NCBI GenBank assembly: GCA_018969295.1
Contig: JAGWYN010000021.1
Location: 1-64,000 of the forward strand
Source: Chloroflexota bacterium
GTDB taxonomy: Bacteria; Chloroflexota; Anaerolineae; Caldilineales; Caldilineaceae
Direction: 5' to 3'
Length of the DNA stretch: 64,000 bases
Shown here: positions 50,807-59,663 of the stretch, piece after piece
Layout: every line of letters starts with the position of its first letter
Numbering within the stretch: position 1 is the stretch's first letter
Translations under genes and position numbers: made by a program
Notes under the pieces: model-generated
The model's input: only the letters and a program-made list of their open reading frames with translations
What the model was told of the DNA's origin: nothing
The model's database searches: none

Positions 50807-51892
50807 TTGACCCACACAACAGCGCGTCAGCCGTATAGCAATGAACCCGTGAATCTGGGCGCTGCGGCGATGCAACTCCGCGCTGCTCTCGTTACCCCCG
50901 TACCGAACTTCTTCGTCCGCAGCCACGCGCCCGTCCCTGTCATCGCGGCGGACGCCTACCGGCTGCACGTAGACGGTCTCGTGGATCAACCGTGCACGTT
51001 GACGCTTGAGGAGTTACAGCAGGGCTTCCCGGTCCACACGGTCACGGCAACCCTGCAATGTGCGGGGCTTCGTCGGCGCGAACTGACGGCTCTGGAGCCG
51101 ATCGACGCTGCCGAAATCGTGTGGGACACCGACGCCATCAGCACAGCGCGGTGGACGGGAGTCCGCCTGTCCGACATCCTCCGGCGTGCGGGCGTCCAGC
51201 CTGCTGCGGCCCATGTAGGCTTTCTGGGATTGGACCAAGTGGCAAAGACGCAGGATGGGCTGGGTGGCTCGATCCCGCTTGCCAAGGCGTTGGAGGACGA
51301 TGTTCTGCTGGCCTACGGGATGAACGACGCGCCCCTGCTCCCCATCCACGGCTATCCCCTGCGGGCATTGGTGCCCGGTTATATTGGCGCGCGCAGTGTC
51401 AAATGGGTGGGGCGCATCACGTTGCAGGTAGCGCCTTCCACCAACCATTTTCAAGCGCGCGCGTACAAACTCTTCCCAAGCTCAGTGCGTGCAGAGACGG
51501 TCAACTGGGATGAGGGCGAGATGTTGGGGGTGCTGCCCATCAACTCGTTTATCACCAGCCCCCAAGCAGGCGTGCTGCCGACAAATGAAACCAGGCGCGG
51601 CGCGGTGCTCGTGCAAGGGATTGCGCTGGCCGGTGGCGATGCAGTCATCGAGCGGGTCGAGCTCTCGAACGACAGCGGGCAGAGCTGGACGGCGGCGACA
51701 CTCACCAGCCCACCGCAGCAGTGGATGTGGTGTTTCTGGGAGGCGACCTGCAGCCTCTCGCCGGGGAGCCATGAGTTGGTGGTGCGTGCCTTCGACAGCG
51801 CAGGACATACCCAACCGATGCACCTGGCGGACGTCTGGAACTTCAAAGGCTATGTGAACAACGCCTATCACCGCGTGAGGATTTCCGTCTAA
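50807..51892 (+). CDS. Sulfite-oxidase-like molybdopterin enzyme, no heme domain
   Basis: 361 residues if begun at TTG 50807. No ATG is in frame between the upstream stop at 50756-50758 and the start of homology, so the true start is TTG, GTG 50852 or an undetected change. The molybdopterin domain has the cofactor-binding cysteine C85 in LQCAGLRR, and the arginine-rich segment HGYPLRALVPGYIGARSVKW. A C-terminal dimerisation domain (about 240-361) follows. There is no signal or heme domain, so the enzyme is cytoplasmic or relies on an unlinked partner. It oxidises sulfite or a related compound. Its 3' end is duplicated at 53104-53291. Confidence 0.8.
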   Translation: MTHTTARQPYSNEPVNLGAAAMQLRAALVTPVPNFFVRSHAPVPVIAADAYRLHVDGLVDQPCTLTLEELQQGFPVHTVTATLQCAGLRRRELTALEPIDAAEIVWDTDAISTARWTGVRLSDILRRAGVQPAAAHVGFLGLDQVAKTQDGLGGSIPLAKALEDDVLLAYGMNDAPLLPIHGYPLRALVPGYIGARSVKWVGRITLQVAPSTNHFQARAYKLFPSSVRAETVNWDEGEMLGVLPINSFITSPQAGVLPTNETRRGAVLVQGIALAGGDAVIERVELSNDSGQSWTAATLTSPPQQWMWCFWEATCSLSPGSHELVVRAFDSAGHTQPMHLADVWNFKGYVNNAYHRVRISV

Positions 51893-51903
51893 ACTGATTC
51901 CAA

Positions 51904-52040
51904 GGTGAGAAGCGCAGCCCGTAGGCGGGTGATCCTTGCGGTCGCCCTTGCGGTCGGCCATAGGCGTCATCGGAGGCACCTGCCTGTAGGGGCGACCCTT
52001 GCGGTCGCCCATGGAATTGCGGTCGGCCGCGCTTCTCACC
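51904..52040. mobile_element. MITE-like repeat with 12-bp terminal inverted repeats
   Basis: GGTGAGAAGCGC (51904-51915) is perfectly complementary to GCGCTTCTCACC (52029-52040), bounding a 137-base element without coding capacity. Inside, GGGCGACC-CTTGC-GGTCGCCC (51990-52010) forms a stem, and the unit CTTGCGGTCG occurs three times. The internal motif resembles the dispersed GGGGCGACC repeats of several environmental bacteria. No target-site duplication is obvious. The rest of the gap 51893-52202 shows nothing else. Confidence 0.5.
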
Positions 52041-52202
52041 CCTGACGACCCCGACCTGCTTATGTTGCTTGAACGAGTCAAAAAAGGAGCGAGATGCTCG
52101 ATCTCCGAGGCCCTGGATGGGGGCAAAGCCCGCAGCTGGAAAAAGCTGGCCGCACAGCAAGAGCCCGATAGAGGGGGCTCCCCCCGACAGAGACGGCGAA
52201 CG

Positions 52203-52913
52203 CTACCAGGCTTTGGGACGAAACTTGCTGTCGTTGAGAATGACCAGGTTCTGCCCAGACTGGGCGATGACAAAGAGCCCGTTCCGGTAGGCATAGCGGG
52301 CCACATCCGGCGGGATGACAAACGCCGCCACCGCCCCCAAGATGTTCATGGTCTGGTAGCGGGGCAACAGCCGCTTGAATTTGGCCAGACGCTCCAGATG
52401 TTCGTCTACATCCTGCTGCGTCAGCTTGCTTTTGACCTCGACCGCCACGGCCTGGGTGCCGTTGACCGCCAGCAGGTCGATCTCCATCCCCTCCTCTGCT
52501 CCCCTGTCCACCGAGATATTGGATTGAAGCTCGGTGACGTCGATGCCCCGTTCTTGAAACAGTCTGACCGCAGCCGGGCGCACCTGCCATTCCACAAATT
52601 CGCCCAGTCGGTTGCCCCATTTCCCCATCTGGGCGTCGACCCGTTGGCTGCTCTCCTTGAGCAATCGCTCGGTCTCCTGAAGGCGACGCTCCGTCTCCTG
52701 GCCGCTCTCCTTGAGCACACGCTCGGTCTCCTGAAGGCGACGCTCCGTCTCCTGGCCGCTCTCCTTGAGCACACGCTCGGTCTCCTGGCTGCTCTCCTTG
52801 AGCACACGCTCGGTCTCCTGAAGGCGACGCTCACTCTCTTTTTGCATTTCGATCAATTCACGCAGAAGCTGCCAGACTTCTTGGGGGGTCGTTGTTTCGT
52901 TTTGCTCGCGCAT
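52203..52913 (-). CDS. DUF3782-like coiled-coil protein with PD-(D/E)XK nuclease-like domain
   Basis: 236 residues from ATG 52913. Residues about 17-95 form a coiled coil of near-identical repeats (RRLQETERVLKESGQETE and variants), encoded by tandem DNA repeats. Residues about 100-236 carry a PD-(D/E)XK-like arrangement (E144-I-D146, then E159-V-K161 in VAVEVKSK) with RLGEFVEWQVRP before it. Proteins of this kind (DUF3782/DUF4438-type, repeated in cyanobacteria and Chloroflexota) are uncharacterised and often occur beside mobile repeats. Nuclease activity is inferred from the motif only. Confidence 0.8.
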   Translation of the reverse strand: MREQNETTTPQEVWQLLRELIEMQKESERRLQETERVLKESSQETERVLKESGQETERRLQETERVLKESGQETERRLQETERLLKESSQRVDAQMGKWGNRLGEFVEWQVRPAAVRLFQERGIDVTELQSNISVDRGAEEGMEIDLLAVNGTQAVAVEVKSKLTQQDVDEHLERLAKFKRLLPRYQTMNILGAVAAFVIPPDVARYAYRNGLFVIAQSGQNLVILNDSKFRPKAW

Positions 52914-53067
52914 TGCCTGACACTCCTTTGTCTTCGACAGAGACCAGTACACCCTCTCTTCATATTCTGACTGGCCTGGCTGGTCTTGTCAAGACTGTCA
53001 GCTTTTTGTTGTTTCGCGGCTTCGCGTGAGACATTGGGTAATCCCGCAAAACTTTGAACCACACCCA

Positions 53068-53291
53068 TCTCCGGCTTGACCGTGGGCAGTGGGCGCCAAT
53101 ACCCACCAGCCCACCGCAGCAGTGGATGTGGTGTTTCTGGGAGGCGACCTGCAGCCTCTCGTCGGGGAGCCATGAGTTGGTGGTGCGTGCCTTCGACAGC
53201 GCAGGGTATACCCAACCGATGCACCTGGCGGACGTCTGGAACATCAAAGGCTATGCGAACACCGCCTATCACCGCGTGAGGATTTCCGTCT
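53068..53291 (+). pseudogene. Internally deleted second copy of the sulfite-oxidase-like region
   Basis: 53104-53291 matches 51703-51890 (3' end of the sulfite-oxidase-like gene) over 188 bases with about six or seven differences and no gap. Immediately before it, 53068-53101 matches 50687-50720 (its promoter) with four differences in 34 bases. The whole coding region between is missing. The frame continues past the original stop (TAA changed to TGG) for a few codons. This is best explained as a duplicate that lost its central about 980 bases. The 600-base gap 52914-53512 otherwise contains only the promoter of the next gene. Confidence 0.85.
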
Positions 53292-53454
53292 GGTGCAGGG
53301 GGTCTGAAATCAGCAAGTAGTCTGGCTGACGCCACACCTCCTGGCTTTGCCTCTCGGCCACAGGGAGGGGCAGGGAGTTTGTCGTGCCTTGGCATTCCCC
53401 CCTCCCTCACGGTCGGGGCCCCAGAAAACCCAGAAACCGCGCTGTTGACAAATC

Positions 53455-53483
53455 CCCAGAACTCCGCTATATTCTCTCCAACT
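53455..53483 (+). promoter_or_regulatory. Near-consensus promoter of the catabolic gene cluster
   Basis: TTGACA (53455-53460) and TATATT (53478-53483) with a 17-base spacer, about 30 bases before ATG 53513. It is the best sigma-70 match in the window. Confidence 0.7.
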
Positions 53484-53512
53484 GTACTGAACAAAAGGGC
53501 TTGAAGGTCTCC

Positions 53513-54814
53513 ATGCAGCTACCCGTCTTCGACAATGCCGATATCGTTGTGCTCGGCGCCGGCTCTGCCGGCTGCACCGCCGCAATCGCCGCCGGCAGAG
53601 CCGGCGCCGACACCCTGCTGGTCGAACGCTACGGCTTCCTGGGCGGCTCTTCAACCCAGGTGCTGGACACCTTCTACGGCTTCTACCTTCCCGGCAACGA
53701 CGCACGTCGCGTCGTCGGCGGCATTCCCTGGCAGATTGTGGAAAAGCTGCGCCGTTTTGGCATGGTGCTCGAACGCCCGAGCAGCTACGGAGCAGGACAG
53801 GCCGTCACCTACGATCCCCCAACGCTGCAACGGGTCTGGGAAGAGACCGCACTCGAGGCCGGTGTGCGGCTGCGGCTGCATACCTTGTGCCTCGATGTCC
53901 TCAAAGAAGGCAGCCGTGTGACCGGCCTCGTCGTCGGCGGCAAGAGCGGCATGGGACAAATTACCGGCAAACTCTTCGTAGATACCTCCGGCGACGCAGA
54001 CCTCTGTTTTCGTGCCGGCGTGCCCTTCCAGCCTGCCGGGGAAGATGGCCCGGCCCAGTCGTTGACCACCACCTTCCGTGTCGGCAACGTCGACGAAGCG
54101 CGCGCGCTGCAGGTCAAACGCAGCGACCTGGTACGGCTGATGAAAGAAGCCAACCTCAGCGGCGACTACCGTTTGCCGCGCGAAGAGGGCAGCGTTCACC
54201 GCACACCCCTGCGCGGGGTCGTGGCCACCAACCTGACACGCGTCGCCTATGTCGACGGCACCGATCCGGTCGAGCTGACCAAAGCCGAAGTAGAAGGACG
54301 GGCACAGGCCATGGAGTATGTGCGCTTTCTGCGCGAACGCATTCCAGGCTACGAAGAGGCCTACCTGATCAACTTCAGCACGCAGATCGGCATCCGCGAG
54401 ACCCGGCGCGTCTACGGCGATTACCGGCTCACGCGCGAGGATGTGCTCAACGCCCGCCATTTCCCCGATGCCATCGCCCAGTGCGGCGCCCCCATCGAAG
54501 ATCACCATCCCGGCAGCGACACCCGCTGGGAATACCTGCCCACCGGCGCAACCTACGATATCCCGTTCCGTGCGCTGCTCCCACAAAACCTCGACAATGT
54601 GCTCACAGCCGGACGCTGTCTCTCTGCCACCCACGACGCACACGCTTCCGTGCGCAGCATGGGACAGTGCATGGCCATGGGCCAGGCCGCAGGCACAGCC
54701 GCCACCTCTGCGCTGCAAACCGGCAACAACGTGCGCGATATCTCGATCGCACAGCTCCAACAGCAGCTGCGCCGCGACGGCGCGCTCTTTTCCGGGACAA
54801 CGCCAACACCATGA
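53513..54814 (+). CDS. FAD-dependent oxidoreductase (FAD_oxidored family)
   Basis: 433 residues from ATG 53513. N-terminal dinucleotide loop GAGSAG (15-20) and acidic end of the second strand in LLVERYGFLGGSST. Central FAD-binding VDTSGDADL, and C-terminal GRCLSATHDAHASVRSMGQCMAMGQAAGTAA, typical of PF12831 proteins. These are predicted to oxidise sugars, polyols or other small molecules; the electron acceptor is unknown. It is the first gene of the cluster behind a strong promoter and overlaps the ROK kinase gene by ATGA. Confidence 0.87.
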   Translation: MQLPVFDNADIVVLGAGSAGCTAAIAAGRAGADTLLVERYGFLGGSSTQVLDTFYGFYLPGNDARRVVGGIPWQIVEKLRRFGMVLERPSSYGAGQAVTYDPPTLQRVWEETALEAGVRLRLHTLCLDVLKEGSRVTGLVVGGKSGMGQITGKLFVDTSGDADLCFRAGVPFQPAGEDGPAQSLTTTFRVGNVDEARALQVKRSDLVRLMKEANLSGDYRLPREEGSVHRTPLRGVVATNLTRVAYVDGTDPVELTKAEVEGRAQAMEYVRFLRERIPGYEEAYLINFSTQIGIRETRRVYGDYRLTREDVLNARHFPDAIAQCGAPIEDHHPGSDTRWEYLPTGATYDIPFRALLPQNLDNVLTAGRCLSATHDAHASVRSMGQCMAMGQAAGTAATSALQTGNNVRDISIAQLQQQLRRDGALFSGTTPTP

Positions 54815-55785
54815 TTCTGGCCGGCATCGACCTGGGCGGCACCAAAATTGCGGTCGCCATCGTGGAACAGCAGAGCGGCCGCGTGCTGGCCCGCAGCTAC
54901 GCACCGACTGACTCCCCCCAAGGGCCAGACGCTGTGCTGCAGCGGATGGCCACCCTGGTGCACACCGCCTGCGCCAGCGCCAGCCTGGCCGCAGCAGACC
55001 TGGCCGCAGTCGGGCTGGGCGTGCCCGGCGTCTACGATCTGGCCACCGGCCACACCCACTTCCTGCCCAACCTCGCCGGTGCCTGGCGCAATGTGCCAGC
55101 CGGCCCGACCCTTCGCCACGCACTGGGCAGACCGGTCTGGCTGATCAACGACGCACGCGCCTTCGTCCTCGCCGAAAGCCTCTTGGGCGCAGGACGCAAC
55201 GCTCACACCGTGGTCGGTCTCACCCTGGGCACCGGGGTCGGAGGCGGCATCGCAGTGGACGGACGACTTTGGCAGGGCCTCGACGGCACCGCAGGAGAGG
55301 TCGGCCATCTGACAATGAACCTGGACGGCCCACTCTGCGCCTGCGGCAACCGCGGCTGCCTGGAAACCTACGCCAGCGGCCTCGCCATTGCCAGACTCGC
55401 CGCCCAACGTCTGGCAACAGCCCCCGAAAGCCTGCTGCTGCACCTGGCAGGCGGTGCAGCAGAACAGGTCACCCCCGCAATGGTCGGGCAGGCCGCCGCA
55501 GCCAACGATGCCGTGGCACAGTCAATTCTGGCCCAGGTCACCCGCTATCTGGGCGCAGGGGTCGCCAACCTCGTCACAACGCTGAGCCCAGATTGTGTGA
55601 TCCTGGGCGGCAGTGTGGCCAATCTCGGCGAACAGCTGTTGGCCCCCGTGCGCGCTGTCGTGCGCGACCGCTGTCGCGCAATTCCAGTCGATCGGGTGCG
55701 GATCGTGCAGGCCGAACTAGGCCTCGATGCAGGCCCCCTCGGCGCCGCACTCTGGGCAGGAGAAAGAACGGAGAACAGACCATGA
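54811..55785 (+). CDS. ROK-family sugar kinase
   Basis: 324 residues from ATG 54811. ATP-binding DLGGTK (7-12), catalytic aspartate in NDARAF (D114), and the ROK zinc motif with H166 and C176/C178/C183 in LCACGNRGCLE. Length and motifs fit a sugar kinase such as glucokinase or N-acetylmannosamine kinase; there is no N-terminal helix-turn-helix, so it is not a repressor. In context it would phosphorylate the sugar or amino sugar brought in by the ABC importer. It overlaps both neighbours by ATGA. Confidence 0.92.
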   Translation: MILAGIDLGGTKIAVAIVEQQSGRVLARSYAPTDSPQGPDAVLQRMATLVHTACASASLAAADLAAVGLGVPGVYDLATGHTHFLPNLAGAWRNVPAGPTLRHALGRPVWLINDARAFVLAESLLGAGRNAHTVVGLTLGTGVGGGIAVDGRLWQGLDGTAGEVGHLTMNLDGPLCACGNRGCLETYASGLAIARLAAQRLATAPESLLLHLAGGAAEQVTPAMVGQAAAANDAVAQSILAQVTRYLGAGVANLVTTLSPDCVILGGSVANLGEQLLAPVRAVVRDRCRAIPVDRVRIVQAELGLDAGPLGAALWAGERTENRP

Positions 55786-56915
55786 CAGCGACCTCTCCCC
55801 AGCCCCCCGTGCAGCCGGCCGCCTACGCCGGCTCCGTGGGAGAAGAACAGCCAACACGCCCCGCAGCAGAGCTCCCCTATCGCCCACCCACCCCACAAAA
55901 CCGCCCCGGCATCGGGCTGATCGGCTGCGGCGGCATCACCGCACACCACCTCACCGCCTACCGCGCAGCAGGCTACCCCGTCGTGGCGCTGTGTGACCCC
56001 CATCTCGCACGCGCCCAGGAGCGGAGAGCCACCTTCTACCCAGACGCCGCCGTCTACACAGATGCCCGCGACCTGCTGCGCCGCGAAGATATCGAAGTGG
56101 TGGATATCGCCACCCACCCCGCCGAACGTGTGGCGTTGATCGAGGCCGCCTTGAAGGCCCACAAACATGTCCTCAGCCAAAAACCGTTTGTGCTCGACCT
56201 CGACACCGGCGAACGGCTCTGTGCGCTGGCAGACAGAGAAGGTCTACAACTCGCCGTCAACCAAAACGGAAGATGGGCCCCCCATGTCGCCTACCTCCGG
56301 CTGGCAGTGGCCGCCGGGCTGCTGGGCGAGTTGACCAGCGCAGACCTCGCCGTCCACTGGGACCACTCGTGGGTTGTCGGTACCCCCTTCGACACGATCG
56401 ACGACCTGCTGCTCTACGATTTTGCCATCCACTGGTTCGATATGCTGACCTGCTACTTTGGCGCCGAGGAGCCGCAGCAGGTCTTCGCAGCCGTCAACCG
56501 CACACGCAGCCAACGCCCCCGCCCCCCCATGCTCGCCCACGTCCTCGTCGACTATCCGTCCGCGCAGGCAACACTCAGCTTCAACGCCGCAACCCCCGTG
56601 GGGCACCACGACCGCACCTTCCTGGTCGGAACGCAGGCAACCGCCTTGAGCAGCGGCCCTGGCTTGCAGGAACAACGCGTGCAGATCTTCACTGCAGAAG
56701 GCGTCGCTGTCCCCCAGCTGCACGGGCAGTGGTTTCCAGATGGCTTTCATGGCACCATGGCCGAACTGCTTTGCGCCATCGAAGAAAGGCGCACCCCCTT
56801 CCATCACGCAGCAGACACGCTGCGCAGCCTGGCGCTCGCCTTTGCAGCCATCGGCAGCGCCCATGACGGACAGCCCAAACGACCCGGCGAAGTGCGGCGT
56901 CTGCCCGCCGCCTGA
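55782..56915 (+). CDS. Gfo/Idh/MocA-family oxidoreductase with QKP in place of EKP
   Basis: 377 residues from ATG 55782. The first 40 residues are a Pro-Ala-rich extension, then the Rossmann loop GLIGCGGI (45-52). The family EKP motif reads QKP at 133-135, so the conserved glutamate is lost. The C-terminal domain (about 165-370) contains DYDFAIHWFDML, where H is the usual catalytic position. It would oxidise or reduce a sugar or cyclitol with NAD(P). The start overlaps the ROK kinase stop by ATGA. Confidence 0.87.
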   Translation: MTATSPQPPVQPAAYAGSVGEEQPTRPAAELPYRPPTPQNRPGIGLIGCGGITAHHLTAYRAAGYPVVALCDPHLARAQERRATFYPDAAVYTDARDLLRREDIEVVDIATHPAERVALIEAALKAHKHVLSQKPFVLDLDTGERLCALADREGLQLAVNQNGRWAPHVAYLRLAVAAGLLGELTSADLAVHWDHSWVVGTPFDTIDDLLLYDFAIHWFDMLTCYFGAEEPQQVFAAVNRTRSQRPRPPMLAHVLVDYPSAQATLSFNAATPVGHHDRTFLVGTQATALSSGPGLQEQRVQIFTAEGVAVPQLHGQWFPDGFHGTMAELLCAIEERRTPFHHAADTLRSLALAFAAIGSAHDGQPKRPGEVRRLPAA

Positions 56916-56969
56916 CCACAACGCTGTCACACACCCAAGGCCCACCATTTTTTGCAAGGAGAGTGCACG

Positions 56970-58046
56970 ATGTCCAAACTCAAAGTCGTCGGCATCAACT
57001 TTGACCACATGCACATGGGCGATCTGCTGCGACAAGCCCACGAACACCCCGACGTCGAAATCGCCGGGATCTGCGACGAACAGCCCGAACGCATGGCCAC
57101 CGCCGCCCACAATTTTGCCATTCCCGAAACACACCTCTTCACCGACTACCGTGCCTGCCTCGAAACCACCCAGCCCGATTTTGTCATCCTCTGCCCAGCC
57201 ACCGCCACACACGGGCTGTGGGTCGAACGCGTGGCCCCCTACAACGTACATGTGCTGATGGAAAAACCCTTTGCCGCCTCGCTGGCAGAGGCAGACCGCA
57301 TGATCGCAGCCATGGCCGCAACCGGCCGACAGATGGTGATCAACTGGCCCTTGGCCTGGTACCCCCCCCATGTCACCAGCAAACGGCTGATCGACGAAGG
57401 CGTGATCGGCAAAGTGATCGAGGTGCACTACTACGACGGCAACCGCGGCCCCCTCTACCACCTGGCAGACAAAGTCGAGGTGACAGACGAACAGGCCGCT
57501 GCCGGCAAAAACCAGAGCTGGTTCTACCGCCGCAGCCAGGGCGGAGGCTCGCTGCTCGATTATCTCGGCTACGGGGTGACCTTGGGCACCTGGTACCACG
57601 GCGGCGACCAGCCGATCGAAGTCACCACCCTGGTCGATGAACCTCCCGGCCTTGAAGTCGACGAACACAGCATTACCCTGGCTCGCTACGCCAAAGGGTT
57701 GTCCAAGTTCGAAACCCGCTGGGGCACGTTCACCGACCCGTGGACCCATCAGCCGCAGCCCAAATGTGGCTTTGTCATCGTGGGCACCGAAGGAACCATC
57801 AGCTCCTACGACTACGAATCGACGGTCCGGGTGCAGACGCGCGCCCACCCGGAAGGCGAAGTGCTGCCTGCCGATAAGCTGCAGCCCCCCTTCCAAAACC
57901 CGATCCAAAACTTCGTACACTGCTTGCGCACCGGCGCAGCCGTGCATGGCCCCCTCTCACCGACGATCTGCCGCATCGGCCAGCAGATCGTTGACACCGC
58001 CGTGCTCAGCGCTCGCGAGCGCCGCACCCTGCCGTTGATTGCGTAA
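56970..58046 (+). CDS. Gfo/Idh/MocA-family oxidoreductase with atypical nucleotide loop
   Basis: 358 residues from ATG 56970, with AAGGAGAG upstream. EKP is intact at 98-100. The N-terminal loop reads GINFDHMHMGDLL instead of GxGxxG, so the loop before the first helix is changed to histidines and a methionine. A central catalytic segment GGGSLLDYLGYGVTLG follows. The protein is a second dehydrogenase in the cluster and may work in sequence with the first (for example 3-oxidation and re-reduction around a hydrolysis step, as known for other Gfo/Idh/MocA pairs). Substrate unknown. Confidence 0.87.
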   Translation: MSKLKVVGINFDHMHMGDLLRQAHEHPDVEIAGICDEQPERMATAAHNFAIPETHLFTDYRACLETTQPDFVILCPATATHGLWVERVAPYNVHVLMEKPFAASLAEADRMIAAMAATGRQMVINWPLAWYPPHVTSKRLIDEGVIGKVIEVHYYDGNRGPLYHLADKVEVTDEQAAAGKNQSWFYRRSQGGGSLLDYLGYGVTLGTWYHGGDQPIEVTTLVDEPPGLEVDEHSITLARYAKGLSKFETRWGTFTDPWTHQPQPKCGFVIVGTEGTISSYDYESTVRVQTRAHPEGEVLPADKLQPPFQNPIQNFVHCLRTGAAVHGPLSPTICRIGQQIVDTAVLSARERRTLPLIA

Positions 58047-58060
58047 AGACTGAGGATTGC

Positions 58061-58876
58061 ATGAGTGAACAGAACGAACCTTTCGTGGTTTCGCCGGCGC
58101 TGCGCTATCTGGACGCAGCCCAGCAGATCCTGACAAAAATTCGCGAGACGCAGCTGCCGGCCATCGAAGCCGCAGCCCAAATCTGCGCCAGCTCGATCGC
58201 CGACGGCGGGCTGGTGCATCTGTTTGGCACCGGCCACTCGCGCATGCCCGTGGAAGAAATTTTCCCCCGCCACGGCAGTTTTCCCGGCTTTCATCCCATC
58301 GTCGAGCTGTCGCTCACCAACCACACCCAGGTCGTCGGCGCCAACGGACAACGCCAGGCGATGTACCTCGAAAAGCTGGAAGGCTTCGGCGAGGTGATCT
58401 TGCGCAATTTCGTCTTTCACCCCCAAGACAGCATGATCGTCTTCTCCAACGGCGGCGTCAACGGCGTCGTGATCGACGTGGCACTGGGCGCCAAACGCCG
58501 CGGCATGCCGGTGATCGCCGTGCTTTCGCTCGCACACAGCCAGGCCTCCCCCGTTCGCCACTCTTCAGGCCAACGCCTCGCCGACCTTGCCGACGTGACT
58601 ATCGACAACTGTTCGCCGGTCGGCGACGCCATGGTCACCCTCGACGGGCTGGCCACCCCCGTCGGACCCGGTTCGTCGATCGGCTATGTGGCAGTGGTCA
58701 ACATGCTCAAATGCCTGGTCGCCGAAGAACTGGTGCGCCGCGGCAAACCCCCGCTGGTGCTGACCAGCGCAGCCCTGATCGGCAGCGAGGCCTCCGCCGA
58801 CCTCTTCGACCGCGCCTACGACGACTACCGCAGCCGACTGGCGCAGGCCTATGGCTGCCCGACAGGAGCCGCATGA
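58061..58876 (+). CDS. SIS-domain protein (UPF0309-like)
   Basis: 271 residues from ATG 58061. Sugar-isomerase (SIS) fold: HLFGTGHSRMPVEE, HPQDSMIVFSNGGVNGVVIDVALGAKRRGMPVIAVLSL, and TIDNCSPVGDA. The motif order matches UPF0309 proteins, which bind phosphosugars and may isomerise them or release amino groups. In context a phosphosugar made by the ROK kinase is a likely ligand. It overlaps the SDR gene by ATGA. Confidence 0.9.
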   Translation: MSEQNEPFVVSPALRYLDAAQQILTKIRETQLPAIEAAAQICASSIADGGLVHLFGTGHSRMPVEEIFPRHGSFPGFHPIVELSLTNHTQVVGANGQRQAMYLEKLEGFGEVILRNFVFHPQDSMIVFSNGGVNGVVIDVALGAKRRGMPVIAVLSLAHSQASPVRHSSGQRLADLADVTIDNCSPVGDAMVTLDGLATPVGPGSSIGYVAVVNMLKCLVAEELVRRGKPPLVLTSAALIGSEASADLFDRAYDDYRSRLAQAYGCPTGAA

Positions 58877-59640
58877 CCAGGCTGGCAGAAAAGGTCGTCC
58901 TCGTCACCGGCGCAGCCAGCGGCATCGGACGCGCAGCAGCACTCTGCTGCGCACAAGCCGGCGCACGCGTCGCACTCTTGGACATTGCCGCAAAAGGACT
59001 GGCAGAGACCGCCGCCTCCATCGGCGACGAACGCGCGCTGGCGGTGACAGTCGATTTGACACAGCCGCCAGCAGTAGAAGCTGCCGTGACGCAAGTTGCC
59101 CAACACTGGGGAAAGCTGGATGGCCTTTTCAACGTGGCAGGCGGCAGCGGACGACGCCACGGCGACGGCCCAGCCGATCAGTGCACGGTCGATGGGTGGC
59201 GCTGGACCCTCGACCTCAACCTGACCAGCGTCTTCCTGGTCTGCAAATATGCAGTCCCCGCGCTGCTCGCCAGCCGCGGCGCTATCGTCAACCTGGCGTC
59301 CGTGCTGGGGCTGGTCGGCGGCGACGAGGACTTCGCTACCCACGCCTACGCCGCCAGCAAAGCCGGCGTGATCGGCCTCTCTCGAGCCATGGCGTCGTAC
59401 TACGCAGCCGCCGGGCTGCGCGTCAATGTGGTGGCCCCAGGTCTGATCGCCACGCCGATGAGCCAACGCGCACAGCAGGACCCAACCCTCCTCGCCCGGC
59501 TGCCCCAACTGCAGCCGCTCACCGGCACCCTGGGAACCCCGCAAGACGTGGCCGCCGCCGCACTCTATCTGCTCTCAGACGAGGCCCGCTTTGTCACCGG
59601 CACCGTGCTGACGGTGGATGGCGGCTGGACAGTCCGATGA
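58873..59640 (+). CDS. Short-chain dehydrogenase/reductase
   Basis: 255 residues from ATG 58873. Classical SDR: cofactor loop TGAASGIG (12-19), NVAGG, catalytic S143, Y159 and K163 in YAASK, and C-terminal GTVLTVDGG. It uses NAD(P) to oxidise or reduce an alcohol, probably a sugar or cyclitol given its neighbours. It overlaps the SIS gene by ATGA and lies 23 bases before the phosphotriesterase-like gene. Confidence 0.93.
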   Translation: MTRLAEKVVLVTGAASGIGRAAALCCAQAGARVALLDIAAKGLAETAASIGDERALAVTVDLTQPPAVEAAVTQVAQHWGKLDGLFNVAGGSGRRHGDGPADQCTVDGWRWTLDLNLTSVFLVCKYAVPALLASRGAIVNLASVLGLVGGDEDFATHAYAASKAGVIGLSRAMASYYAAAGLRVNVVAPGLIATPMSQRAQQDPTLLARLPQLQPLTGTLGTPQDVAAAALYLLSDEARFVTGTVLTVDGGWTVR

Positions 59641-59663
59641 CAGTCAGATAAAGGACAACCAGA

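Noticed and set aside
51482..52321. 279-codon minus-strand frame across the end of the sulfite-oxidase gene and the MITE-like repeat
   Set aside because: Antisense to the real gene and spanning a non-coding repeat; it looks open only because of high GC and the repeat unit.
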